Part shown: one piece after another, positions 8,150 to 16,393 of the stretch
How the letters are laid out: each line of letters starts with the position of its first letter
How positions within the stretch are numbered: position 1 is the first letter of the stretch
Source of the DNA: Flavobacteriales bacterium UBA3364
GTDB taxonomy: Bacteria > Bacteroidota > Bacteroidia > Flavobacteriales_F > PHOS-HE28
Direction of reading: 5' to 3'
Assembly: GCA_002360495.1 (NCBI GenBank)
Contig: DEQO01000196.1
Coordinates: 1 to 64,000 of the forward strand
Length of the DNA: 64,000 nt
Position numbers and translations under genes: made by a program
Notes under the pieces: model-generated
Database searches by the model: none
Told to the model about the DNA's origin: nothing
What the model saw: only the letters and a program-made list of their open reading frames with translations

Positions 8150-8665
8150 TCACTTGACCTTCAGCGGCTCGGTGCCCTGCACCACCACGCCGTGGCGGGT
8201 GAGGGTGTCCACCTTGTCGGGGTTGTTGGTGAGCAGGCGGATGCTGCGCACGCCGAGGTCCTGGAGGATCGCAGCGGCCGCGCGGTAGTCCCGCGCATCG
8301 CGGGCAAAGCCCACCGCCTCGTACGCATCCCCCTGGGCCAGGCCCGCGCGTTTGTGTGCGATGCTCTGCAACAACGCGTAATGGCCGTTGCCCTTGCCCT
8401 CCTGCTCCAGCCAGATCACCACGCCGCAGCCCGCCGCCTGGATGCGCGCCTGGGCCTGCTCCATCTGCTCGCGGCAGTCGCATTCCACACTGTTGAAGTG
8501 ATGGCCGAAGATGCAGCTGCTGTGCACGCGGCACAGCAGCTCCTCACCCTCGCGCACATCGCCCATCACCAGGGCATGGCTCTGCGTGCGGCCATCGTAG
8601 TAAAGCACTTCGTGGAAGGTGCCGAAGCGGGTGCGGAGGTCGGCCGAGGCCAGGCGTGCGATCAT
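8150..8665 (-). CDS. ribA: GTP cyclohydrolase II-like protein (RibA family)
   Basis: 171 residues from the ATG at 8665. The zinc-binding cysteines are present as C51, C62 and C64 in HSSCIFGHHF... ECDCREQ, and the GTP-binding/late motifs LGVRSIRLLTNNPDKVDTL and DARDYRAAA are family-like. The family opens the imidazole ring of GTP in the first step of riboflavin synthesis. The usual RQEGRGIGL active-site loop reads LEQEGKGNG here, so activity may be altered. Slightly shorter than typical RibA (about 200 residues) and not fused to a RibB domain. Confidence 0.75.
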   Translation of the reverse strand: MIARLASADLRTRFGTFHEVLYYDGRTQSHALVMGDVREGEELLCRVHSSCIFGHHFNSVECDCREQMEQAQARIQAAGCGVVIWLEQEGKGNGHYALLQSIAHKRAGLAQGDAYEAVGFARDARDYRAAAAILQDLGVRSIRLLTNNPDKVDTLTRHGVVVQGTEPLKVK

Positions 8666-8719
8666 GGAGGTGGGTGATCTGGTGCGGTGTGGTGCAAAGG
8701 TGGTGCGGCACCCGCGTGC

Positions 8720-8907
8720 TGGATCGCCACCGCAACGGAGCCCGGTGGGGCGGTCTTCTCGTTGATGCCGGTATCCACGGTGACCACCACCTGGCTCAGG
8801 TCCTTGCTCAGGGCACAGGTGACCTTCGCCGGGTTCTGGATGGAGCCGGATCTCACCGAGGTGTCCACGCCATTGGAATGGCCTGCTTATATGTTGCTGC
8901 GTGCCAT
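8720..8907 (-). pseudogene. Degenerate copy of the 5523-5924 gene
   Basis: Minus-strand translation repeats the start, GVDTSV, CALSKDLSQVVVT, VDTGINEKT and PGSVAVAIQ segments of the cyclase-linked small gene. It has a stop at codon 6 and three internal deletions relative to it. No full-length product is possible from the original start. Confidence 0.75.
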
Positions 8908-8916
8908 GGGGTGCGG

Positions 8917-9034
8917 CGTTCAGGGAACCTGTCACCGGTCGCGGACCTGCCTGCGCCGGGCCGCACATCCGGCCCCATCGGGCACCGCCTGAACCTTCCG
9001 GCCCCGCCAGGCATCGCGCCGCCCGCGGACCGGG
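8917..9034. repeat. 118-bp intergenic repeat, copy 2
   Basis: Gapless counterpart of 6791-6908. It starts ten bases after the start end of the degenerate gene copy and ends 19 bases before the next ATG, so it may carry the promoter of that gene. Confidence 0.8.
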
Positions 9035-9053
9035 TCTTCCTTAGCGAGGACCC

Positions 9054-10934
9054 ATGCGGATCCCCCCCGTCATACCGGCGATCGCCCTGGCCGCGACCTG
9101 TTCCGCACAAGTGCAGCATGGCTTCTGGCCCTTCGGCTTCAATGCGGGGCTGGACTTCAGCAGCGGCACGCCCGTGGCCATCAGCACGCCGCTCAGCACG
9201 GACGAAGGCTGTGCCAGCATCCGCGATGCCACCGGCCAGCTGCTCTTTTACACCAACGGCGAGAACGTATGGGACCGCAACGGCGCGGTGATGCCCAACG
9301 GCACGGGCCTCTTCGGCAATTTCAGCACCAGCCAGAGCGCGTTGATCGTGCCCATGCCGGACGATCCGCAGCGCTACTACATCTTCACCGCACCCGCCGA
9401 GGCCGGCACATGGAACGGGCAGCCCAACGCGGCGTACAGCATCGTGGACATGAGCGCCAACGGTGGCAACGGCGACGTGGTGATCGCGAACGTGGTGCTG
9501 GACGGGCCCGTGACCGAGCGCCTCACCGCCACACGCCATGCGAACGGCCGCGATGTGTGGGTGCTGTACCACGCCTGGGAGAGCGATGCCTACCTGGCCT
9601 ACCTCGTCACCTGCCAGGGGGTGGAGGGTCCGGTGGTCACCCACATCGGGCGCAGCATGAACGGTAACCCCGACGGCTCGGGCGCCTCGATCATCGGCTG
9701 CATGCGCATCAACGACCAGGGCACCAGGCTGGCCAGCGCGTGGGGCAACCTGATCCCGTACAGCACCACGGACTGGTGGTCGTCCACCTACTTCGATGTG
9801 ATGGACTTCGACAACAGCACCGGGCAGCTCAGCGACCTGCTCAGCGACAGCATCGGTGGCACGGCAGAGCTCTTCAGCCGCGGCTACGGGGTGGAATTCG
9901 CGCCCAACGGACACCTGGTGTACCTGAGCGACCACGGCCTGGAGAACGGCATCGGCTACAGCACCATCCGGCAGTACGACCTCAGCAGCACCGATCCCAT
10001 GAGCACCGGGACGATCGTGGTGCAGGCGAACCGCGCCTTCGGATCGCTGCAGATGGCCCCGGATGGCCGCCTCTATGCCGCCCGCCTCAACGGCGCCACC
10101 TTCCTCAGCGCCATCCCAGAGCCGGATGTGGCGGGTGCCGGCTGCGGCTTCATCGACCAGGCCGTGGCCCTTACGAACCCCAGCACCTGGGGCCTGCCGA
10201 ACCACTGGGACACTTATCCCACACCGCCGCCGGTCGATCCCGTCGCGCTGCGCGATACGCTGCTGTGCGCCGGTGCGTCCGTGACGCTGGACGCCACCTG
10301 GACGCATCCCTTCCACACGCCCGCCTACCTGTGGAGCACCGGCGAGACCACCGCCAGCATCACCGTGAGCAGCGGTGGCCGGTACACCGTGGAAGTGCAA
10401 CTGCCGTGCAGCACCCTCGTGGACACCGTGGAGGTGCGCCATGGCGGGCCGGCCTTCTCCCTGGGCGACGAGGTGAGCACCTGCGATGATGTCCCCGCCA
10501 CCCTGGACCCCGGGCCCGTGCAGGGCATCCTGCACTGGAGCACCGGCGACACCACCCGCACCCTCACCGTGCAGGAGGCCGGCACCTACACGCTGTTCGT
10601 GACCGACACCGCCGGATGCACCGCGAGCGATGCCGTCACCGTGCACACCCGCAACTGCCGCTGCCCGCTGTACCTGCCCAACAGCTTCACGCCCAACGGC
10701 GACGGCATCAACGATGTGCTGGCCGCAGGCATGGACTGCACGCCCACCGCCTTCGCGCTGGAGCTCTACGATCGCTGGGGGCGCAGCCTCCATCGCACCA
10801 CCGACCCGGCCTTCACCTGGACCGGCGACGACCTGCCCGTGGGCGTCTATGCCTACACGCTGGACTACGCCTGGCAGGCACAGGAGGGCATGCGCCGCGT
10901 GCGGCGCAACGGCAGCATCACGCTGGTGCGGTAG
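9054..10934 (+). CDS. Secreted protein with gliding-motility-type (T9SS type B) C-terminal domain
   Basis: 626 residues with a signal peptide (MRIPPVIPAIALAATCSAQ). The first 400 residues look like a beta-propeller with repeated sheet motifs; two Ig-like repeats follow (TYLWSTGETTASITVSSGG and HWSTGDTTRTLTVQEAG). The end is the CHU_C/type B sorting domain: LPNSFTPNGDGINDVL, ELYDRWGRSLH, WTGDDLPVGVYAYTL. Such proteins are exported by T9SS and usually bound to or released from the outer surface. Substrate or ligand is unknown. Confidence 0.88.
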   Translation: MRIPPVIPAIALAATCSAQVQHGFWPFGFNAGLDFSSGTPVAISTPLSTDEGCASIRDATGQLLFYTNGENVWDRNGAVMPNGTGLFGNFSTSQSALIVPMPDDPQRYYIFTAPAEAGTWNGQPNAAYSIVDMSANGGNGDVVIANVVLDGPVTERLTATRHANGRDVWVLYHAWESDAYLAYLVTCQGVEGPVVTHIGRSMNGNPDGSGASIIGCMRINDQGTRLASAWGNLIPYSTTDWWSSTYFDVMDFDNSTGQLSDLLSDSIGGTAELFSRGYGVEFAPNGHLVYLSDHGLENGIGYSTIRQYDLSSTDPMSTGTIVVQANRAFGSLQMAPDGRLYAARLNGATFLSAIPEPDVAGAGCGFIDQAVALTNPSTWGLPNHWDTYPTPPPVDPVALRDTLLCAGASVTLDATWTHPFHTPAYLWSTGETTASITVSSGGRYTVEVQLPCSTLVDTVEVRHGGPAFSLGDEVSTCDDVPATLDPGPVQGILHWSTGDTTRTLTVQEAGTYTLFVTDTAGCTASDAVTVHTRNCRCPLYLPNSFTPNGDGINDVLAAGMDCTPTAFALELYDRWGRSLHRTTDPAFTWTGDDLPVGVYAYTLDYAWQAQEGMRRVRRNGSITLVR

Positions 10935-11234
10935 CTGCACCGAAGGGCTCGGCCACGCTCCTCACCCCAAGGCCGATCAGCGCAGGCGTTGATGCCATGG
11001 GACAGCACTGGGCTGGACTTCCTTTCGCTGGTGCCTGCCGGGGGGCAGGCGGCGATGGAGGGGGTGGGGGATGGTGGGCCGACGGAGTAGCTACGCAGGC
11101 GCAGGGTCTCCTGCGGAAGCCCCTGAGGAGGTTTTGAAATGGCCGTTACGCGGTGTGCCATGCGGATCAACTTCATGTTCAACTTTGAGCCTGACCGTAG
11201 GCCCACTTCGGACGACCTTCGGCGGCTGTACAAA
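10935..11234. other. Intergenic region with one copy of a 30-bp direct repeat
   Basis: No convincing gene. It contains the direct-repeat copy at 11061-11090, at the point where base composition starts to fall. Confidence 0.5.
11061..11090. repeat. 30-bp direct repeat, left copy
   Basis: Matches 15588-15617 at 28 of 30 positions; both copies end in GGGCCGACGGAGTAG. The two copies flank the AT-richer 11.1-15.6 kb segment. Confidence 0.65.
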
Positions 11235-11699
11235 ATGAACTACATGGATCTTGCATCACTTTCGGAATGGGCAGGGGTGACTGCTGCAATCGCAACAACC
11301 ATTAGCATACCTGTTGCGGCATTCGCACTCCTGCAATCACGACGACAAGCCCAGACGGACTTTGAAGACAACCTTAACGCGCAGTACAGAGCAACTATCC
11401 GCGAAATTCCAATAGATGCTCACTTGGGAAAGCCCTTGAATGAGGATTGCCTGAAAAAGAACATGCTTGACTTCTATCACTACATCGACTTGACCAACGA
11501 GCAGGTCTTCCTGAGAATGGAAGGCCGGGTAAGTACGAAGACCTGGAGAAACTGGTGCGACGGCATCAGTAACAATCTTGCGAAGCCTGGTTTTGCAGAA
11601 GCGTGGAAAGTGATCAAGGTCTGTTCCGAAAACAGCTTTAATGAATTGCGCAGACTTGAGAGCGACGGATACAAGAGCGACCCGAAGAGATGGACATGA
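11235..11699 (+). CDS. Small single-pass membrane protein of unknown function
   Basis: 154 residues from the ATG at 11235; an in-frame ATG nine bases on and upstream starts to 11139 are possible. One N-terminal membrane helix (GVTAAIATTISIPVAAFALL) precedes a charged helical cytoplasmic domain with motifs such as LDFYHYIDLTNEQVFL and WCDGISNNL. It resembles the many small proteins with an N-terminal membrane helix found in accessory regions, but I cannot assign a family. Codon use is clearly more AT-rich than in neighbours, suggesting acquisition. Confidence 0.65.
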   Translation: MNYMDLASLSEWAGVTAAIATTISIPVAAFALLQSRRQAQTDFEDNLNAQYRATIREIPIDAHLGKPLNEDCLKKNMLDFYHYIDLTNEQVFLRMEGRVSTKTWRNWCDGISNNLAKPGFAEAWKVIKVCSENSFNELRRLESDGYKSDPKRWT

Positions 11700-12009
11700 T
11701 AACCGCTATTGGGAGGATTGATAGGCAGCCAATTCCCCTTCCCCATGCGCTCCATGAACGAACGGCTATCGACAGTCGAACGGACTAAATGGGGACTGGC
11801 TGCGCTTTAGATCGATGGGGATGACCCTCCCAATGGTAAAAATGTACACATACGCTGATGCCAGTTGCTCTATCGTATGAGCTACCGGTCAAATGTGCTT
11901 GCAACTCCGCGAGCTGAATTTCACCATATATCATCGAGTGATGTCACTCCCCGTTTCGCAAGGCACCAAAGCCGGACTTCGATGACGAGCTCTGAAAGGG
12001 CTCTGACAT
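11700..12009. other. Intergenic region, nothing recognised
   Basis: 310 AT-richer bases between two converging genes. I see no coding signal, strong hairpin or repeat. Confidence 0.4.
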
Positions 12010-15000
12010 TCACTCCACTACTAAGCGCCGCACGAAGTCTTCCCCTCGAACTATGTAAACGGCTGTCGGCAGACCGTTGAGATCGAACTGAACCATGCGG
12101 CCAATCCCCTTCTGAAGAATGCGTCCAGTGACATCGAGGACCTCAACAAACCCTGCGGTGGACTGTATTACCGTAATCGTACGAAGGTCTTGGTAATAGG
12201 TAATGGTGGTGGTTGCTGTGCTGTGATCGACCACGCCGGTAATGAGACCACTGCATAGGCAATCGGCGCCGATCACATCGTTGGTGGTGTTCGGGTCGCC
12301 ATCGTCACAGCCGGATCCGATCTGACCGGCCACTTTCGGGCAGTCGTCCAGGGTATCCACAATACCATCACCATCGCTATCCGGCCCGATGAGCCCCTTA
12401 ACGATATAGGGCGAAAGTGTGCTGCCAGCATAGCCGAAGGAACCCCCGACGATAAGTTGCCCGTCCGAATCGATAGCAAGAGCGCGGACATCCCCCGACA
12501 TTCCACTGCCCAATGCAGACCAGTTGTTACCATCCCATTTCGCAATACGCCTTGCGACCAACCCGCCTGCATAGTCAAAGTTCCCACCGACGTAGATGTC
12601 CGAGCCGTTAGCCACAATGGCATACACAAACAAGTCGACCCCGGCACCGAGGTTGGACCAACTACTACCATCCCACTTCGCGATGCGGTTAGCGGCTACC
12701 CCACCTGCGGTGGTAAAGCCCCCCGTGACATAGAGGTCAGTTCCACTCACAGCCAATTCCCCAATGGAATTATTGGTACCGACACCAAGGGCGGACCAAC
12801 TGGTGCCATCCCATTTGGCAATGTTGTTTACAGGAAGCCCACCGGCCGAGACAAAGAAGCCTCCAACATATAGATCCGAGCCAATAACAGCCATGCCGCC
12901 TACACCCCCCCCAAAAGTTGAACTAAAACCCAATCCTGAACCCAATGCTGACCAACTGCTACCATCCCATTTCGCGATGTTATTGACAGTTACACCGTCC
13001 ATAGAAGCAAAGTTTCCACATGCATAGAGATCTGTTCCTATTACGACCAATGCATTTACCGACCCCCCATAATCCGTTCCTGTCCCCAATGCCGACCAAC
13101 TATTTCCATCCCACTTTGCGATGCCGTTGCAAGGAAGCCCACCTGCCGTGGTGAAGTAGCCTCCAGCATAGAGGTCCGTGCCGATCACAGCCATTGCTCT
13201 GACGCTACAGCCGCCCCAGCCGGTCATTCCGGAGCCTAACGCCGACCAGCTGCTTCCGTTCCACATCGCAATGTGCTTTGCTGATAACCCGCCCGCTGTT
13301 GTGAATAAGCCACCTGCATAGAGAATCGATCCACTGACCGTAATCGATTCAATAGCATCATCAATGCCAGTGCCAAGGACCGACCAATTGCTGCCATCCA
13401 GTTTCGCGATGTTTTCCGCAACACCACCTCCTAATAGTGTGAAAGGCCCACCCCCCCCGGCAAAAAAATCTGTACTTGACCATGCCAGTGTATAAACGGT
13501 GGGATTCGAGCCAGTACCCACGGGCGACCAGCCTATGCCATCCCATCTGGAAATGCTATTCGCAACACCACCCGACGGATAGAAATCACCACCAACATAG
13601 AGATCCGTTCCGCGCATCGCCAGCGCGTAAACAATATAATTCGTCCCCTCGCCCAGTGCTGACCAGCTACTGCCGTTCCATTTCGCAATGTTGTTCGCCG
13701 CGATCCCTCCGGCCGTGGTGAAATTCCCACCTGCGTAAACATCCGTTCCGCTAACCACTATGTCGTTGACCACCACATTATTCAGGCTACCAACACCCAC
13801 ACCCAAAGGCGTCCAAGTGCTTCCATTCCATTTGGCAATATGGTTGACCAGGTTTCCTCCGGCCGTTGTGAAACTGCCACCTACGTATACGTTAGGCCCA
13901 TCCACAGCAATCGCCGCTACTGGATCGTTTACACCGCTGCCCAAAGCCGACCAGGTACTACCGTTCCATTTGGCCACGTTGTTCGCGGCAAACCCACCTG
14001 CATTAGTAAACCGCCCACCGACATAAAGATCCGAACCACTTACCGCCAACGCAGATACGTTATTGGTGATCAATTCGTTGAGTCCGGAGCCCAACGCCGA
14101 CCAGTTGCTTCCATCCCATTTGGCGATGTAATTCGACAACACGCCACCAGCAGAGGTAAAACGACCGCCAGCATATATGTCATTACCACTATGGGCTAAA
14201 GCGAGGACCTCATCATTCGTCCCATCGCCAACGGCGGACCAAGTGCTACCATCCCATTTCGCAATGTTGTTCGCAGCGACGGTGCCTGCGATAGAGAACC
14301 AACCCCCAACATACAAATCGTCGTTCTGATCCACAATGGCAGCCTTCACCCAGCCACTAGTACCAGGAAGGCCTGGATTCAAGCTCACCCAGTTGGCATC
14401 GCTGAAGGTGGGATCGATACGCACCGGATAGACGGCCTCTTCATCGGCAACGCGCATGACCAAGCATGAAGGGAAGCGTACATCCAAAGAGGCGACGAGC
14501 TCTTGACCCATTGCATCCGTCACGCGCACCCTATTGTAGACAAGCTTGCGACCTGTCTCACCCATTGTGAGCAATACGCCATCGGCAGCCGCTGCTGCTT
14601 GTGCACCGCACAGCTCCAGTTCAACCATCAGATCACCTGCACCCGATGGGCGTTCTGCGATGATGAAGTCCTGTCTCACGCCATCCGCACTGACCGAGTA
14701 TTCCTCCACCAGACCCGTGCGCCCGAATGTGACCAGTTTCTCGTCCACCACAACGGTGCCCGAGGTGGGCAGAGCCACGATAGACCCAGACCGTCCGAAT
14801 GCACTTGATCTCAATTGCAGCGTATCACCTTTTCCAGAAGTGGATATCAACGTAAGGCCATCCTGGCTCACCGTTCCCGCCAACTTCTGGAAGCCTGCGC
14901 GCAAGAATGCCCCTGTTTGGCTAGGGCTGATGCCGATGGCATCACCCGTATAACCGGCCGTCGCCATATCACCGATCCGTGCCCAAGGCATTGGTTCACT

Positions 15001-15141
15001 AGCCACGCTGTGAGATGATGAGCTCTTCTCCTTTGAAAACGACACGGACTCTTCACTCGATGCGACCCATTGCCCGGTGGTAGGCCCGCCGGTAATCAAG
15101 ACGCAGAGGGCGGCGAAAAAAAGCTGCTTCTGTTGAGACAT
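12010..15141 (-). CDS. Large beta-propeller surface protein with T9SS type A domain
   Basis: 1043 residues from the ATG at 15141, which begins a signal peptide (MSQQKQLFFAALCVLITGG). After an N-terminal domain of about 300 residues come 13 repeats of about 44 residues with the pattern GG.F..AGG...N.IAKWDGS.WSALG, giving one or two beta-propellers. Then comes a calcium-binding thrombospondin-3-like segment (DSDGDGIVDTLDDCP) and a T9SS type A sorting domain (VEVLDVTGRILQKG... GEDFVRRLVVE). The upstream 97 codons of open frame lack a signal peptide and are left out. AT-richer than its neighbours. Probably a surface adhesin. Confidence 0.85.
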   Translation of the reverse strand: MSQQKQLFFAALCVLITGGPTTGQWVASSEESVSFSKEKSSSSHSVASEPMPWARIGDMATAGYTGDAIGISPSQTGAFLRAGFQKLAGTVSQDGLTLISTSGKGDTLQLRSSAFGRSGSIVALPTSGTVVVDEKLVTFGRTGLVEEYSVSADGVRQDFIIAERPSGAGDLMVELELCGAQAAAAADGVLLTMGETGRKLVYNRVRVTDAMGQELVASLDVRFPSCLVMRVADEEAVYPVRIDPTFSDANWVSLNPGLPGTSGWVKAAIVDQNDDLYVGGWFSIAGTVAANNIAKWDGSTWSAVGDGTNDEVLALAHSGNDIYAGGRFTSAGGVLSNYIAKWDGSNWSALGSGLNELITNNVSALAVSGSDLYVGGRFTNAGGFAANNVAKWNGSTWSALGSGVNDPVAAIAVDGPNVYVGGSFTTAGGNLVNHIAKWNGSTWTPLGVGVGSLNNVVVNDIVVSGTDVYAGGNFTTAGGIAANNIAKWNGSSWSALGEGTNYIVYALAMRGTDLYVGGDFYPSGGVANSISRWDGIGWSPVGTGSNPTVYTLAWSSTDFFAGGGGPFTLLGGGVAENIAKLDGSNWSVLGTGIDDAIESITVSGSILYAGGLFTTAGGLSAKHIAMWNGSSWSALGSGMTGWGGCSVRAMAVIGTDLYAGGYFTTAGGLPCNGIAKWDGNSWSALGTGTDYGGSVNALVVIGTDLYACGNFASMDGVTVNNIAKWDGSSWSALGSGLGFSSTFGGGVGGMAVIGSDLYVGGFFVSAGGLPVNNIAKWDGTSWSALGVGTNNSIGELAVSGTDLYVTGGFTTAGGVAANRIAKWDGSSWSNLGAGVDLFVYAIVANGSDIYVGGNFDYAGGLVARRIAKWDGNNWSALGSGMSGDVRALAIDSDGQLIVGGSFGYAGSTLSPYIVKGLIGPDSDGDGIVDTLDDCPKVAGQIGSGCDDGDPNTTNDVIGADCLCSGLITGVVDHSTATTTITYYQDLRTITVIQSTAGFVEVLDVTGRILQKGIGRMVQFDLNGLPTAVYIVRGEDFVRRLVVE

Positions 15142-15191
15142 GCTGGATGACTTAGAGATGGAATGCAAATGGGTATGCAACGAGCTGAAGA

Positions 15192-15199
15192 CGAAGTTA
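15192..15199 (-). promoter_or_regulatory. -7 promoter box for the propeller protein
   Basis: TAACTTCG on the minus strand, about 50 bases before the ATG at 15141. Confidence 0.4.
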
Positions 15200-15587
15200 A
15201 TCTTCGCACTATACCCATGCAGGGTCTGAACTTTTGCCTCTTTACTGACGCGGGAGATCCTGGTCCATGGCGTGAAATGAAAGCCCGGTGCATTGCCAAC
15301 AGCGGTATCGGGGGCTGCCATTACTGCCACGTAGTGTGCTTTGCCTACTACATTCAAGTGCAACTTTGAGTTGGGCTGCATTGACGCATTCAGCGCAGCG
15401 CTGAGGAGCTTTTCGTTGAAGTGTACGCGCACTGGACATCATTAGGGGGTCTGGAGTGATTTGTTCGCGGCTCATGGGCCTTTGCACCCCCGAGGCTAGT
15501 TGCATACTTATCGCAACACGTATCCCATGGCCGGACTGCTGCACGACCACAGGCCCTACGGAGCGAACAATGACATTTGCGGGAGCG

Positions 15588-15617
15588 GGGGTGGTGGATG
15601 ATGGGCCGACGGAGTAG
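15588..15617. repeat. 30-bp direct repeat, right copy
   Basis: Counterpart of 11061-11090 in the same orientation, differing at two positions. Confidence 0.65.
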
Positions 15618-15769
15618 GGAGTAAGACGAGGGTGACCGAATCGGAGACCTTGTGTTGGTGAAGGTTGCTACCACCAACTACACGCTCCCGCCTGCACTGA
15701 ACCACAGGACTGGGATAGTGGCTGAGCATTTCGCTGTTTCTTCTGATATTCGGGCAACGGACCACCACC

Positions 15770-16261
15770 ATGGAAGAGAAGAGTTCCTCGTTCGGCAGGA
15801 AGCTGGGCATCACGGCCACGATCGTTTCACTGGCCGGTGGCACGATCGCCTTGTGGAACCAGCTCAAGCCGGAGGATGAGTTGCCGGACCTGAGCGGGCG
15901 CTGGACGGTCACCAATACGGTGACGAGCTCCGATGGAGGCAAGTTCGACGGCGAGGTCTATGTCTACAGCATCGGTGTGAGCGAGGCGGCCGATCACCGC
16001 CTGACCGGGACCGGGGAGCAGACACACTACCAGCCAGCAGGCCAGGACATGCGCGCTGCACCGAGCCGCTTCCCCGTGACCCTGACCGATGGTAAGCAGA
16101 AACCAACGTCCGTCATTGCCAACTTTACCATCAAAGGCAATCGCGAATTCACCGGTACCATGAGGCTCGTCCGGGATGAAAGCGATGCGACCCACCTGAC
16201 GGGCACCTTCGAATACACAGCTGGGGGCACTCAGGGCACCACGGAGGTCCGCCTCAAGTGA
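15770..16261 (+). CDS. Membrane-anchored small beta-barrel-like protein, unknown function
   Basis: 163 residues. A short cytoplasmic N-terminus (MEEKSSSFGRKLG) and one membrane helix (ITATIVSLAGGTIALW) precede a domain of repeated beta strands (LSGRWTVTNTV, FDGEVYVYSIG, RLTGTGEQ, FTGTMRLVRD, HLTGTFEYTAGG). This pattern resembles lipocalin-like or calycin folds, which I cannot confirm. Base composition is back at the chromosomal level. Confidence 0.65.
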   Translation: MEEKSSSFGRKLGITATIVSLAGGTIALWNQLKPEDELPDLSGRWTVTNTVTSSDGGKFDGEVYVYSIGVSEAADHRLTGTGEQTHYQPAGQDMRAAPSRFPVTLTDGKQKPTSVIANFTIKGNREFTGTMRLVRDESDATHLTGTFEYTAGGTQGTTEVRLK

Positions 16262-16393
16262 TCACACACCCGTAAAGAACCGCTTCATTTCTTACACGAA
16301 CTGCACGATGAGAGCTGGTGCATATCGAGGTCCCTGCCGATGATGTGGTTGTTGGACGGAGGTTAAAGCCTGGACTAGTGGCTTGCGTCAGGC

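Larger units (their letters stand above)
15142..15769. other. Long intergenic region with promoter and right 30-bp repeat
   Basis: It holds the propeller-gene -7 box at 15192-15199 and the direct-repeat copy at 15588-15617. I see no credible gene; the short open frames here lack signals and recognisable protein composition. Confidence 0.5.

Noticed and set aside
8853..10940. 695-codon open frame on the minus strand
   Set aside because: Lies opposite the T9SS type B gene; composition is that of an antisense shadow (His/Gly/Ala/Val-rich).
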